From assembly GCF_012927745.1 (NCBI RefSeq), contig NZ_JABBKX010000012.1:1-64000 (forward strand): a stretch of 64,000 nucleotides of DNA, in the 5' to 3' direction. This stretch comes from Neoroseomonas marina. Its GTDB lineage: Bacteria > Pseudomonadota > Alphaproteobacteria > Acetobacterales > Acetobacteraceae. The notes below the pieces were generated by a model that had not been told where the DNA came from, made no database searches, and was given only the letters and a program-made list of their open reading frames with translations. A program made the translations under genes and the position numbers. Below, in pieces: positions 19,476 to 32,374 of this stretch; the stretch's first letter is position 1, and each line of letters begins with the position of its first letter.

Positions 19476-20368
19476 CAGTCGAGGACGATGTCCGCGGCGC
19501 GGTACCCTTGCGCGAAGAGCAGCCCGCGCAGGTCGCCGTGGTCGATCCGCACCCGCGCCGCCGCCGCGACCACCGGCTTGGCGCGGAACGCCACGCCGAG
19601 CCCCGCCGCCTGGATCATGTCGAGGTCGTTCGCCCCGTCGCCGACGGCGACGGTCGCGTCGAGCCCGATGCCCTCCTCGGCCGCCAGTCGTTTGAGCGTC
19701 GCGAGTTTCGCGTTGCGCCCGAGGATCGGGTCAGCGACATGGCCGGTGAGGCGCCCATCGGCCTCGAGGAGCATGTTCGAGTGATGTTCGTGGAAGCCCA
19801 CCAGCGCGGCGACGCGGCCGGTGAAGAAGGTGAAGCCGCCGGAGACGAGCGCGCAGCGCGCGCCGTTCGCGCGCATGGTCGCGACCAGCTCGCGCGCGCC
19901 GGGCATCAGTTCGGTCTCTTCCCAGGTCCGCTGCAGCGCCTCGACGCCCAGGCCCTTCAGCATGCCGACGCGTTCGCGCAGCGCGCCCTCGAAGTCGAGC
20001 TCCCCGTTCATCGCCCGCTTCGTGATGGCGGCGATGCGGTCCTTGATGCCGGCCTGGCCGGCAAGCTCGTCCAGAGTCTCGGTCGTGACGATGGTGCTGT
20101 CCATGTCGGCGATCAGCAGGCGCTTGCGCCGGCCGGCCGATCCCTGGGCGATGATGTCGACCGCCTGGCCCTCGAGTGCCGCGCGCCCGGCGGCGTCGGC
20201 CTGCTGGGGCGCAAGGCCCGCGAAGGGCAGGTCCGCCGCTTCGTCGGGCGAAAGCCAGTCCGGCGTGCCGGTGGTGGCGCCGATCGCCGCGAGCGCATCG
20301 CGCGCGGCGTGCAGCGTCGCGGGGGAAAGGCCGCCGCGCGGGGCGACGAGGGTCAGAACATGGTCCAT
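19475..20368 (-). CDS. serB: Phosphoserine phosphatase
   Basis: Last step of serine synthesis, phosphoserine to serine; HAD superfamily. Of 297 residues, the N-terminal 75 form an ACT-like regulatory portion, followed by the catalytic DMDST at 88-92, SGGFTFFT near 190, a conserved Lys segment (ILGRNAK) and GDGANDLDMI. ATG 20368 is preferred over an upstream open extension because it matches family starts. It is divergent from miaA, whose start is only 24 bases away. Confidence 0.94.
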   Translation of the reverse strand: MDHVLTLVAPRGGLSPATLHAARDALAAIGATTGTPDWLSPDEAADLPFAGLAPQQADAAGRAALEGQAVDIIAQGSAGRRKRLLIADMDSTIVTTETLDELAGQAGIKDRIAAITKRAMNGELDFEGALRERVGMLKGLGVEALQRTWEETELMPGARELVATMRANGARCALVSGGFTFFTGRVAALVGFHEHHSNMLLEADGRLTGHVADPILGRNAKLATLKRLAAEEGIGLDATVAVGDGANDLDMIQAAGLGVAFRAKPVVAAAARVRIDHGDLRGLLFAQGYRAADIVLD

Positions 20369-20391
20369 CGGCGCCGGGGTATGCCCGCGCG

Positions 20392-21378
20392 ATGACGGCG
20401 GATCAACCACGGGCGCTGCTGGTCGCCGGCCCGACCGCGAGCGGCAAGTCCGCCCTGACCCTGGCGATCGCCGCGCGGTTCGGCGGGACGGTCATCAACG
20501 CCGACAGCATGCAGGTCTACCGGGAGCTGCGGATCATCACGGCGCGGCCGACGCCGGAGGAGGAGGCGCGGGTGCCGCACCGGCTCTATGGCGTGCGCCC
20601 GGCCGCGGAGGCGGCGAGCGTCGCCTGGTGGCGGGCGACGGCGCTGGCGGAGATGGAGGCCGCCCGGTCGGCCGGACGCCTGCCGATCCTGTGCGGCGGG
20701 ACGGGGATGTATTTCGCCAGCCTGACCCAGGGCCTGTCCGACATCCCGCCCATTCCGGACGAGGCGCGGGAGGAGGCGCGGCGGCTGTTGGCCGAGGAGG
20801 GGCCGGCGGCGCTGCATGCGCGGCTGGCGGCGGTGGATCCGGGGACGGCGGCGCGGCTGCGTCCGTCCGACAGTCAGCGCATCGCCCGGGCCTTCGAGGT
20901 CTGGCGTGGGACGGGCAGGGGCCTCGCCGCCTGGCAGGCCGGGGGCGGGACGGGCCCGGCGCCCTGGCGCTTCGCCGCCATCCTGATCGATCCGCCGCGT
21001 GACGCGCTGCGCGCGGCGATCGCGGCACGGTGGGAGGCGATGATCGCCGGCGGGGCGATCGAGGAGGTCCGGGCGCTGGTGGCGCAAGGGCTGGACCCGG
21101 CCCTGCCGGCGATGCGCGCCCATGGGGTGCCCGAACTCGCCGCGCATCTGGCCGGGACGATGACGCTGACCGAGGCATCGCGGCGGGCGATCCTCAACAC
21201 GGGGCAATACACCAAGCGCCAGGCGACCTGGTTCCGGCATCACGCGCTGGCCGATCTGTCGAGGCTGCATACGATCCATGCGCGCATCGCGGGTGACGCG
21301 CAATTTTCGGAAAGATTCAACGCCGACGTCTTCTCTTTTGTTGATCGCTGCGTTGACGCAGCGCAGCGAGGGGTCTAA
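20392..21378 (+). CDS. miaA: tRNA dimethylallyltransferase
   Basis: Adds the dimethylallyl group to A37 of tRNAs reading UNN codons. The 328 residues show the P-loop GPTASGKS at 13-20, NADSMQVYRELRIITARPT, the substrate loop LCGGTGMYF and the C-terminal NTGQYTKRQATWFRH. The start is the ATG at 20392, shared spacing with divergent serB. The 3' end contains a hairpin overlapping the stop codon, and ilvB begins 64 bases later. Confidence 0.95.
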   Translation: MTADQPRALLVAGPTASGKSALTLAIAARFGGTVINADSMQVYRELRIITARPTPEEEARVPHRLYGVRPAAEAASVAWWRATALAEMEAARSAGRLPILCGGTGMYFASLTQGLSDIPPIPDEAREEARRLLAEEGPAALHARLAAVDPGTAARLRPSDSQRIARAFEVWRGTGRGLAAWQAGGGTGPAPWRFAAILIDPPRDALRAAIAARWEAMIAGGAIEEVRALVAQGLDPALPAMRAHGVPELAAHLAGTMTLTEASRRAILNTGQYTKRQATWFRHHALADLSRLHTIHARIAGDAQFSERFNADVFSFVDRCVDAAQRGV

Positions 21379-21418
21379 GGAGCGCCCCTCGCTCGCCGGA
21401 CCCCGGCGGGCGGGTCCC
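21365..21418 (+). promoter_or_regulatory. Tandem hairpins between miaA and ilvB
   Basis: A 9-bp inverted repeat (AGCGAGGGG 21365-21373 with CCCCTCGCT 21385-21393) encloses the miaA stop codon, and a second 6-bp repeat (GGACCC/GGGTCC, about 21398-21417) ends ten bases before a T4 run and the ilvB ribosome site. They may end or attenuate readthrough from miaA. No leader peptide is visible in the 64-base gap. Confidence 0.4.
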
Positions 21419-21442
21419 GCATTTTCAGGAGAGAGAGACCCG

Positions 21443-23242
<1,800 letters not shown>

Positions 23243-23254
23243 GGGGCGCGGAAC

Positions 23255-23773
23255 ATGTCGGAAGCAGGAAACGCGCAGCGCGCGGCGACCATCGCCGTGC
23301 TGGTGGAAAACGAGGCGGGCGTGCTGGCCCGCGTCATCGGCCTGTTCTCGGGCCGCGGCTACAACATCGACAGCCTGACGGTGGCACCGGTGGACGAGAC
23401 GGGGCGGATCAGCCGCATCACCGTCGTCACCTCGGGCACCGAGATGGTGATCGAGCAGATCAAGGCGCAGCTCGACCGCCTGGTGCCGGTGCACAAGGTG
23501 TCGGACCTGACGCTGGAAGGCCCGCACCTGGTCCGCGAGCTTGCGCTGATCAAGGTGGTGGGCCGCGGCGAGAACCGCGTCGAGGCGCTGCGCCTCGCGG
23601 ACGCCTTCCGCGCCCGCGTGGTGGATGCGACGACGGAATCCTTCGTGTTCGAGATGACGGGCGCGGCGGAGAAGATCGACGCCTTCTGTGCGCTGATGCG
23701 GCCGATCGGGCTGGCGGAGGTGTCGCGCACCGGCGCGGTCGCCATCGCCCGCGGCCCGCGCGGCCTGAGCTGA
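23255..23773 (+). CDS. ilvN: Acetolactate synthase, small (regulatory) subunit
   Basis: 172-residue regulatory subunit that confers valine feedback sensitivity. The N-terminal ACT domain spans about residues 9-85 (IAVLVENEAGVLARVIGLFSGRG, residue stretch given in part) and the C-terminal ACT-like domain follows VRELALIKVV. This is the usual IlvH-type length. It sits between ilvB and ilvC in the same operon. Confidence 0.95.
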   Translation: MSEAGNAQRAATIAVLVENEAGVLARVIGLFSGRGYNIDSLTVAPVDETGRISRITVVTSGTEMVIEQIKAQLDRLVPVHKVSDLTLEGPHLVRELALIKVVGRGENRVEALRLADAFRARVVDATTESFVFEMTGAAEKIDAFCALMRPIGLAEVSRTGAVAIARGPRGLS

Positions 23774-23793
23774 GTTATTCGAGAGACCCGTAG

Positions 23794-24831
<1,038 letters not shown>

Positions 24832-24852
24832 GGCGCGGACAGCGCTTCTCGG

Positions 24853-24890
24853 AAGGGCCGGCGGGGCAACCTGCCGGCCCTTTTCCGTTC
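24853..24890 (+). terminator. Intrinsic terminator after ilvBNC
   Basis: A perfect 10-bp stem, AAGGGCCGGC at 24853-24862 and GCCGGCCCTT at 24873-24882, with a 10-base loop, followed by TTCCGTTCTT. It lies just after the ilvC stop and is the clearest factor-independent terminator in the window. Confidence 0.88.
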
Positions 24891-24925
24891 TTGTGGGGCC
24901 GGGCGGGGCGCGGCAGGCTTCGGCC

Positions 24926-25867
24926 ATGACGACCAAGCCGCATCTCCTCGCCGCCGAGACCGACTATCCCCGCGACTTCCGCGGCTACGGGCCGAACCCG
25001 CCCGACCCGCAATGGCCGGGTGAGGCGAAGCTCGCGCTCTCCTTCGTGCTGAACTACGAGGAAGGCGGCGAGAACACGATCCTCAACGGCGATGCGGGCA
25101 GCGAGCTGTACCTGCACGAGGTGCCGGGCGGGTCGCCGATCCTCGGCGAACGCAACCGCACCGTGGAATCCCAATTCGACTACGGCGCCCGCGCGGGCGT
25201 CTGGCGCGTGCTGCGCGCCTTCGCCACGCATGGCTTCCCGCTGACGGTCTATGGCGTCGGCCGCGCGCTGGAACTGAACCCGGAGGCCGCGCGCGCCTTC
25301 ACCGCGGCCGGGCATGAGGTCGCCTCCCACGCCTGGCGCTGGATCGACTACCACAAGGTCGACGAGGCGACCGAGCGCGCCGAGATCGCGCGCTGCGTCG
25401 AGACCATCGAGCGCCTGTGTGGCCAGCGCCCGGTCGGCTGGTACACGGGGCGGATCAGCCCGAACACGCGGCGGCTCGTCGCCGAATACGGCGGCTTCCT
25501 CTACGAGTCCGACGCCTATGACGACGACCTGCCGCACTACGTGACGGCGGCGGGCAAGCCGCTGCTGATCATCCCCTACACGCTCGACAACAACGACATG
25601 AAGTACGCGGTCCCGCCGGGCTTCGGGGATCCCGATGGCTGGGAACGGCACCTGACCGACGCCTTCGAGGTGTTGTTGGCCGAAGGCCGTGCCGGCGCGC
25701 CGAAGATGATGTCGGTCGGGCTGCATTGCCGCCTGGTGGGCCGCCCGGGACGGGCGGCGGCGCTGCAGCGCTTCCTCGCCCGCGTCGCGCGGGAGAAGGA
25801 AGTCTGGGTCTGCCGCCGCGCCGACATCGCGCGCCACTGGTGGGCGACGCATCCGCCGGCGGCATAG
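24926..25867 (+). CDS. Polysaccharide deacetylase-fold protein, PuuE (allantoinase)-like
   Basis: 313 residues of the NodB fold with the PuuE-type N-terminus (RDFRGYGPNPPDPQWPG at about 17-33, then LSFVLNYEEGGENTILNGD). Further motifs are ESQFDYGARAGVWR, HEVASHAWRWIDY and YESDAYDDDLP. PuuE proteins are metal-independent allantoinases in purine use; related proteins have unknown substrates. No other purine gene is nearby, so the substrate is open. The Bug-type gene follows 42 bases downstream and could import the same compound. Confidence 0.8.
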   Translation: MTTKPHLLAAETDYPRDFRGYGPNPPDPQWPGEAKLALSFVLNYEEGGENTILNGDAGSELYLHEVPGGSPILGERNRTVESQFDYGARAGVWRVLRAFATHGFPLTVYGVGRALELNPEAARAFTAAGHEVASHAWRWIDYHKVDEATERAEIARCVETIERLCGQRPVGWYTGRISPNTRRLVAEYGGFLYESDAYDDDLPHYVTAAGKPLLIIPYTLDNNDMKYAVPPGFGDPDGWERHLTDAFEVLLAEGRAGAPKMMSVGLHCRLVGRPGRAAALQRFLARVAREKEVWVCRRADIARHWWATHPPAA

Positions 25868-25909
25868 GGATTGCCGCATCGCCGGGGCCCGGATCCGCGC
25901 AGGAGAGCC

Positions 25910-26899
25910 ATGATGACCGACCGCCGCACCGCCATTGCCCTCCATCGCCGCGCGCTGCTGGCCTTGCCGGGGCTGGCCTGGGCCGGCGGGGCGCGGGCGC
26001 AGGGCGCGCGGACCGTCGAACTCATCGTCCCCTATCCGCCGGGCGGGGGGAACGACATCGGGGCCCGCGCGCTGGCACCGCTGCTCGAACGCGAACTGGG
26101 CATGTCCGTCGTGGTGCAGAACCGGCCCGGCGCGGGCAGCCAGATCGGCATGGCGCAGGTCGCGCGCGCCCGGCCGGACGGGCTGACCATCGCCTACGGC
26201 CTCTGGCCGCAGACCATGACGCTCTACCTCGATCCCGGCCGCCAGGCGGGCTTCACGCGGGAGAGTTTCACGCCGCTCGCCCTGCATGTGACGGATCCGG
26301 GGGCGATCGTGGTGCGGACCGAAAGCCCCATCCGCAGCCTTGCGGAGATGATCGCGGCGGCGAAGGCGCGGCCGGACGATTTCCGCATGTCGGACAACGG
26401 CATCCTGGGGCATGAGCACCTGGCCTCCATCCGGCTGCAGCGGCTGGCGGGCGTGTCCTTCAACCAGGTCCATTTCAACGGGGCGGGGCCGGCGCTGACG
26501 GCGCTCCTCGGCGGGCAGACCGAGGCGGCGATCTTCGCCGTCGGCACGGCGAGCGCGCAGATGCGCCAGGGGGCAATGCGGGCGATCGCGGTGCTGTCGC
26601 CGCAGGAAAGCCCCTTCCTGCCCGGCGTGCCCACGGCGCGGTCGCAGGGCTACGACATCGTCGCGGGCTCGACGCGCGCCTTCGTCGGGCCGGCGGGGAT
26701 GCCGCCCGATGTGCAGGCGCGCCTCGCCGGCGCGCTGGAACGTGCAATCAAGGCGCCCGAGCACGAGGAGCGGATGCGCCAGCTCAACATCCCGATCACC
26801 TTCCAGGGCCCCGACGGCTTCGCCGCCTACTGGGCGCAGGAGGAACGGGAGTTGCGCCCGCTGATCGAGGAGCTGGCGCGGGCGGGGCAGACGCAGTGA
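25910..26899 (+). CDS. Tripartite tricarboxylate transporter substrate-binding protein (Bug family)
   Basis: 329 residues. The signal peptide has an RR pair (LHRRALLALPGLAWAGGARAQ) followed by the Bug signature VELIVPYPPGGGNDIGARALAP and NRPGAGSQIGMAQVARARPDG. These periplasmic proteins bind carboxylates or related anions for TctAB-type importers. No TctA or TctB genes are near, so it is an orphan. ATG at 25910 has AGGAGAG just before it (ATG 25913 is also possible). It may be cotranscribed with the PuuE-like gene. Confidence 0.88.
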   Translation: MMTDRRTAIALHRRALLALPGLAWAGGARAQGARTVELIVPYPPGGGNDIGARALAPLLERELGMSVVVQNRPGAGSQIGMAQVARARPDGLTIAYGLWPQTMTLYLDPGRQAGFTRESFTPLALHVTDPGAIVVRTESPIRSLAEMIAAAKARPDDFRMSDNGILGHEHLASIRLQRLAGVSFNQVHFNGAGPALTALLGGQTEAAIFAVGTASAQMRQGAMRAIAVLSPQESPFLPGVPTARSQGYDIVAGSTRAFVGPAGMPPDVQARLAGALERAIKAPEHEERMRQLNIPITFQGPDGFAAYWAQEERELRPLIEELARAGQTQ

Positions 26900-26934
26900 T
26901 GCGCGCTGCCCGCGTCAGCGGCGGGTGAGGGCGG

Positions 26935-27903
26935 TCAGTTCAGCTTCTCGATGTTGTTGCGCTCGACGACTTCGCGCCAGCGTGCCACCTCGGTGCGGAC
27001 GTGCTCGGCGAAGCGCTCGGGCGAGCCGCCTTCGGGGCGTGCGCCGAGGTCGCGCAGGCGCCGCTGCACGTCGGGGTCGGCATTCGCTTCGTTCAGGATG
27101 CGGTTGAGCCCGGCGACGACGTTCGCCGGCGTGCCGCGCGGCGCCATGTAGCCGAACCAGGGCTCGACCACGATGCCCTCGATGCCCGCCTCGGCGAAGG
27201 TCGGGACCTCGGGCAGGGCGGGGTCGCGCTCTCGCCCGGTCACCGCGATGGCGCGGATCTGGCCGGCTCGGATCGCCTGGATCTTGGTCGGCACGTTCTC
27301 GATCATGACCTGGACCTGGTTCGCGAGCAGTGCCTGCAGCGCCGGCGCGCCGCCGCGGAAGGGCACATGCACCATGCCGGTGCCGAGCCGCCCGTTCATC
27401 AGTTCCGGGATCAGGTGGTTGGAGGAGCCGAAGCCCGAGGAGCCGTAGTTGACGCGCCCCGGGTTCGCCCGCGCCCAGGCGACGAATTCCTGCAGCGTCC
27501 GGGCCGGGACCGCGGGGTTCACGGCGACCACGTTCATCACGCTGCCGCTCCAGAACACGGGCACCAGGTCGCGCTCGATGTCGTAGGGCATGCGCGCGTA
27601 GATCGCGGGGTTGATGGCGCAGTTGCCGATGGTGCAGGCGCCCAGCGTGTAGCCGTCGGGCGCGCTGCGCGCCGCGGCCTCCATCCCGATGTTGCCGTTC
27701 GCGCCGGACCGGTTCTCCACCACCCAGGGAAACGGCGCGGTGCGGCTGATCCGGTCGGCGAAGATGCGCGCCACGAGGTCGGTCGCCCCGCCCGGCGGAA
27801 AGGGCAGGATGATCCGCACCGGGCGATCCGGGGTCCAATCCTGGGCGAGGGCAGGCGAGGCGATGAGCCCCGCGACGAGCGCGAGGGCGATCCGGCGCAA
27901 CAT
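26935..27903 (-). CDS. Bug-family substrate-binding protein
   Basis: 322 residues with a signal peptide (RIALALVAGLIASPALAQ) and the typical VRIILPFPPGGATDLVAR and NRSGANGNIGMEAAARSAPDGYT motifs. The ATG at 27903 has GGAGG seven bases upstream. It converges with the previous Bug gene and is divergent from the leuA leader, and no transporter membrane subunits are present. Ligand unknown. Confidence 0.88.
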   Translation of the reverse strand: MLRRIALALVAGLIASPALAQDWTPDRPVRIILPFPPGGATDLVARIFADRISRTAPFPWVVENRSGANGNIGMEAAARSAPDGYTLGACTIGNCAINPAIYARMPYDIERDLVPVFWSGSVMNVVAVNPAVPARTLQEFVAWARANPGRVNYGSSGFGSSNHLIPELMNGRLGTGMVHVPFRGGAPALQALLANQVQVMIENVPTKIQAIRAGQIRAIAVTGRERDPALPEVPTFAEAGIEGIVVEPWFGYMAPRGTPANVVAGLNRILNEANADPDVQRRLRDLGARPEGGSPERFAEHVRTEVARWREVVERNNIEKLN

Positions 27904-28006
27904 TGTTTCCTCCAGTTTTCGTTGCGGCCACCCTGCCCGCGCGGGGCGGTGGCGGCAACATCGGCGCTTGCGGCGGGTTCGTGCCGCCCGTAATCTCCCG
28001 CCTGCG

Positions 28007-28120
28007 ATGACCCTGCGCGCAAACCCGGCTGGGCTGGACCTGGGGCTGATGGCCCCGGCTTCCGCGCGCGCGCCGCTCGGCCTCCTTCTGCTCCTTCGAC
28101 TTACCCGCCCCTGGGCGTGA
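28007..28120 (+). CDS. Leucine-rich leader peptide of leuA (attenuator)
   Basis: A 37-codon frame ends 89 bases before leuA. Residues 24-32 read LGLLLLLRL, so seven of nine residues are leucine, followed by TRPWA and a TGA (28118-28120). The stop lies in the loop of a 7-bp hairpin (28111-28117 with 28121-28127). A second hairpin (28124-28128 with 28137-28141) overlaps that stem, so the two exclude each other. This is the layout of a translation-sensing attenuator, known for leuA in alphaproteobacteria. A GTG or inner ATG start cannot be excluded. Confidence 0.72.
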   Translation: MTLRANPAGLDLGLMAPASARAPLGLLLLLRLTRPWA

Positions 28121-28141
28121 CGCCCGGCTGAACTCGGCCGG
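28111..28141 (+). promoter_or_regulatory. Alternative hairpins of the leuA attenuator
   Basis: Hairpin 1 pairs CTGGGCG (28111-28117) with CGCCCGG (28121-28127), enclosing the leader stop. Hairpin 2 pairs CCGGC (28124-28128) with GCCGG (28137-28141). They compete for 28124-28127. No T tract follows, so the switch could act on transcription through Rho or on leuA translation; the sequence does not decide this. Confidence 0.5.
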
Positions 28142-28209
28142 ACATCGCTCAGGGGAACCTGGGACCGAACGCGCACATCCACATCATCGCCACACAGGAA
28201 ACGCCTGAC

Positions 28210-29790
28210 ATGGCCATCACCCATCCCTCCTTCGGCACCCTGGCCGACGACCGCATCATCATCTTCGACACGACCCTGCGCGACGGCGAGCAGTCGCCCG
28301 GCTTCTCGATGAACCTCGAGGAGAAGCTGCGCATGGCGGAAGCGCTGTGGGAGCTGGGCATCGACGTGATGGAGGCCGGCTTCCCCATCGCTTCCCCCGG
28401 CGACTTCGAGAGCGTGCTGTCGATCGCGCAGCATTTCGCCAAGGACGGCCCGGTGGTCTGCGGCCTGTCGCGCACCGCGCCGGCCGATATCCTGCGCGCC
28501 GCCGAGGCGGTGAAGCCCGCCGCACGCAAGCGCATCCACACCTTCGTCTCGACCAGCCCGCTCCACATGCGCGTGAAGCTGCGGCTCGAGCCCGAGCAGG
28601 TGCTGGACCTGGTCACCAGCAGCGTCTCCCTGGCGCGCCAGCACACCGACGACGTCGAATGGTCGGCCGAGGACGGCACCCGCACCGATCCGGACTTCCT
28701 CTGCCGTTGCGTCGAGGCCGCGATCAAGGCGGGTGCGACGACGATCAACATCCCCGACACGGTCGGCTACGCGCTGCCCGAGGACATGCACCGCATCTTC
28801 ACCATGGTGCGCGAGCGCGTCCCCGGTGCGGACCGCGTCATCCTGTCCACGCACAACCATAACGACCTCGGCCTCGCGGTCGCGAACACGCTGGCGGCGA
28901 TCCGCGCCGGCGCCCGCCAGGTGGAATCGACCATCAACGGTATCGGCGAGCGCGCGGGCAATGCGAGCCTCGAGGAGGTGGTGATGGCGCTGCGCACGCG
29001 GCATGACGCCATCGCGACGCAGAACAACATCGTCACCGAGCGGATCCTGAAGACGTCCAAGCTGCTGGCGACCATCACCAGCTTCGACGTACAGCCCAAC
29101 AAGGCGATCGTCGGCCGCAACGCCTTCGCGCATGAATCGGGCATCCACCAGGACGGCGTGCTGAAGGACAAGTCGACCTACGAGATCATGACGCCCGAGA
29201 GCGTCGGCTGGTCCAACACCTCACTCGTCATGGGCAAGCATTCGGGGCGTGCCGCCTTCCGCGACAAGCTGAAGGGCATGGGCTACGAGATCGGCGACAA
29301 CCAGCTGAACGATGCCTTCCGCCGCTTCAAGGACCTCGCGGACCGCAAGAAGGTCGTCTACGACGAGGACATCGCCGCGCTGGTCGATGACGAGATCGTC
29401 CGCGGCAATGACCGCATCAAGCTGACGGCGCTGACGGTCGCGACGGGCATGGCGACGAAGCCGACCGCCTCCATCACGCTCGAGGTCGACGGCGTTGCGC
29501 ATGACGGCGTGGCCGCCGGCGACGGCGCGGTGGACGCGACCTTCAACGCGCTGCGCAACGCCTTCCCGCACGATGTGAACCTGAAGCTCTATGCCGTGCA
29601 GTCGGTCACCGGCGGCACCGACGCCCAGGCGCGCGTGACCGTGCGGCTCGAGGAAGGGGGCAAGCTCGTGGACGGGCAGGGGGCGGACACGGACACCATC
29701 GTCGCCTCCGCCCGCGCCTATGTGCACGCGCTGAACAAGCTGCTGGTGAAGCGCGAGCGGACCGAGCCGCCGGCTGTCCTGCGGGCATGA
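28210..29790 (+). CDS. leuA: 2-isopropylmalate synthase
   Basis: First committed step to leucine: acetyl-CoA plus 2-oxoisovalerate. The 526 residues include TTLRDGEQSPG at 21-31, the metal histidines in HNHNDLG (H215, H217), NGIGERAGN and, from about residue 400, the C-terminal LeuA dimer domain that mediates leucine feedback inhibition. The ribosome site is AGGAAA nine bases before the ATG. It stands alone behind a leucine-rich leader and upstream of the mre cluster, a common alphaproteobacterial order. Confidence 0.96.
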   Translation: MAITHPSFGTLADDRIIIFDTTLRDGEQSPGFSMNLEEKLRMAEALWELGIDVMEAGFPIASPGDFESVLSIAQHFAKDGPVVCGLSRTAPADILRAAEAVKPAARKRIHTFVSTSPLHMRVKLRLEPEQVLDLVTSSVSLARQHTDDVEWSAEDGTRTDPDFLCRCVEAAIKAGATTINIPDTVGYALPEDMHRIFTMVRERVPGADRVILSTHNHNDLGLAVANTLAAIRAGARQVESTINGIGERAGNASLEEVVMALRTRHDAIATQNNIVTERILKTSKLLATITSFDVQPNKAIVGRNAFAHESGIHQDGVLKDKSTYEIMTPESVGWSNTSLVMGKHSGRAAFRDKLKGMGYEIGDNQLNDAFRRFKDLADRKKVVYDEDIAALVDDEIVRGNDRIKLTALTVATGMATKPTASITLEVDGVAHDGVAAGDGAVDATFNALRNAFPHDVNLKLYAVQSVTGGTDAQARVTVRLEEGGKLVDGQGADTDTIVASARAYVHALNKLLVKRERTEPPAVLRA

Positions 29791-29898
29791 CCGGCCTGGG
29801 CCGCCGCATCCTGCCGGCGGCCCTCCCTTGCGTACCGGGCGGCTGAACTATCCGCCTGGCCCGATGACGGCACCGGGCTGCGCCATCCGGGCGGGCTA

Positions 29899-29923
29899 GG
29901 GACGGGCGAAGGGAGCCCGTCCC
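29899..29923. terminator. Hairpin between convergent leuA and lipoprotein gene
   Basis: A 9-bp perfect repeat, GGGACGGGC at 29899-29907 and GCCCGTCCC at 29915-29923, with a 7-base loop. It lies in the 170-base gap between two convergent genes. A T tract is absent. Confidence 0.55.
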
Positions 29924-29960
29924 GCCCTACCCGTGACGGAATCGCCCCGCGGGATCGGGG

Positions 29961-30188
29961 TCAGCGATAATAGCCCTGGTTCTGCGGGGCGGTGACCGCG
30001 CCACCCACGGCGCCCACGGCGCCACCGATCAGCGCACCGGCACCGGCATTGCCCGACAGGGAGCCGATCGCCGCGCCGCCGCCCGCGCCCAGAAGGCCGC
30101 CCGTCAGGGCGCGTTCGCCCGGCGTATTGCCGCAGGCCGCCAGGGCCAGGCCGGCAGAGGCGAGGATCGCGAGGGTCATCCGTTTCAT
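29961..30188 (-). CDS. Small glycine-zipper lipoprotein
   Basis: 75 residues: a lipoprotein signal peptide with lipobox LAAC (Cys near residue 19), then GGLLGAGGGAAIGSLSGNAG and AGALIGGAVGAVGGAV, a glycine-zipper pattern that can span or associate with membranes. Members are described as outer-membrane lipoproteins of osmotic or stress response. ATG 30188 has GGGAG nine bases upstream. Confidence 0.78.
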   Translation of the reverse strand: MKRMTLAILASAGLALAACGNTPGERALTGGLLGAGGGAAIGSLSGNAGAGALIGGAVGAVGGAVTAPQNQGYYR

Positions 30189-30298
30189 TACCGATCTCCC
30201 ATGAGGCTTCTGCCCGGAGAACGCAGGCACCCCGCTCCTGGTTTCATGCATTCGGCGCATCAGGAAACCGGCTTGAGAGTCCTCGCCCGGGGGGGTAA

Positions 30299-31432
<1,134 letters not shown>

Positions 31433-31495
31433 TTCTGCCCCGGTCGGCGGACTGCGCCGTCCGGGTAACAGGGCTCGCAGGGGGACCTTGGGCGC

Positions 31496-32362
31496 GTGAT
31501 CCGGCTGAGCATTCCGCTCCGTCAGGCGCTGGCGCGGCTGTCGCTGCCGCTGATGATCGCGGCTGCGTTCGGCGTGATGCTGCTCGGCAAGGCCGATGCC
31601 CTGCTCGCCGAACGGCTGCGCAGCCACCTGGCCGACGCCCTGTCCCCGATCTATGCCGCGCTGGCCGAGCCGATGAGCGCGGTGCGCGCCGCCGTCGAGG
31701 AAGTCCAGGCGCTGGCGCAGCTGCGCGAGGAGAACGCCGCGCTGCGCGAGGAGAATGACCGGCTCCGCCGCTGGCATTCGGCGGCCCTGGCTCTCGAATC
31801 CGAGAACGAGATGCTGCGCCGGCAGTTGAACTTCCTGCCGGAGGCGGCGCCTGCCTTCGTGACCGCGCGGGTCGTGGCCGACGGCGGCGGGACCTATGCG
31901 CGGGCCGTGCTGCTCGCCACCGGACCGCAGCATGCCATCCGCAAGGGCCAGGTCGCGCTGGACGATCGGGGCTTCGTGGGCCGGGTCACCGAGGTCGGCA
32001 GCCGCTCGGCCCGCGTGCTGCTGGCGACCGACATGAACAGCCGCATCCCCGTCACCCTGGAATCGAGCCGGGCCCGCGCGCTGATGGTCGGCAGCAACGC
32101 CGCCCGGCCGCGCCTGTCCCAATGGCCGGAAGGCGTGATGCCGGTGGATGGCGAGCGCGTGGTGACCAGCGCCGAGGCCGGCGCCTTCCCCGCCGGCCTG
32201 CCGGTCGGCGTGGTGCGCCTGTCGGATCACGGGGCACCCGAGGTCGAACTCTTCGCCCGGCTGGATCGGCTCGATGCCGTCCGCCTCTTTGACTACGGGC
32301 TGCGCGGGATCCTGCCGCCCGAGGCCGTCGCCCGGCCGGAACCGCGTCAGGGCCGTCGCTGA
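31496..32362 (+). CDS. mreC: Rod shape-determining protein MreC
   Basis: 288 residues: a membrane anchor near 15-35, a coiled coil at about 60-100 (VEEVQALAQLREENAALREE) and the periplasmic double beta-barrel (FVTARVVADGGGTYARAVLL onward). It links MreB to the penicillin-binding proteins. Start is the GTG at 31496 with GGGGGACC upstream; the coiled coil begins directly after the membrane segment. Confidence 0.94.
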   Translation: MIRLSIPLRQALARLSLPLMIAAAFGVMLLGKADALLAERLRSHLADALSPIYAALAEPMSAVRAAVEEVQALAQLREENAALREENDRLRRWHSAALALESENEMLRRQLNFLPEAAPAFVTARVVADGGGTYARAVLLATGPQHAIRKGQVALDDRGFVGRVTEVGSRSARVLLATDMNSRIPVTLESSRARALMVGSNAARPRLSQWPEGVMPVDGERVVTSAEAGAFPAGLPVGVVRLSDHGAPEVELFARLDRLDAVRLFDYGLRGILPPEAVARPEPRQGRR

Positions 32363-32374
32363 CGGGTGCAGGCG

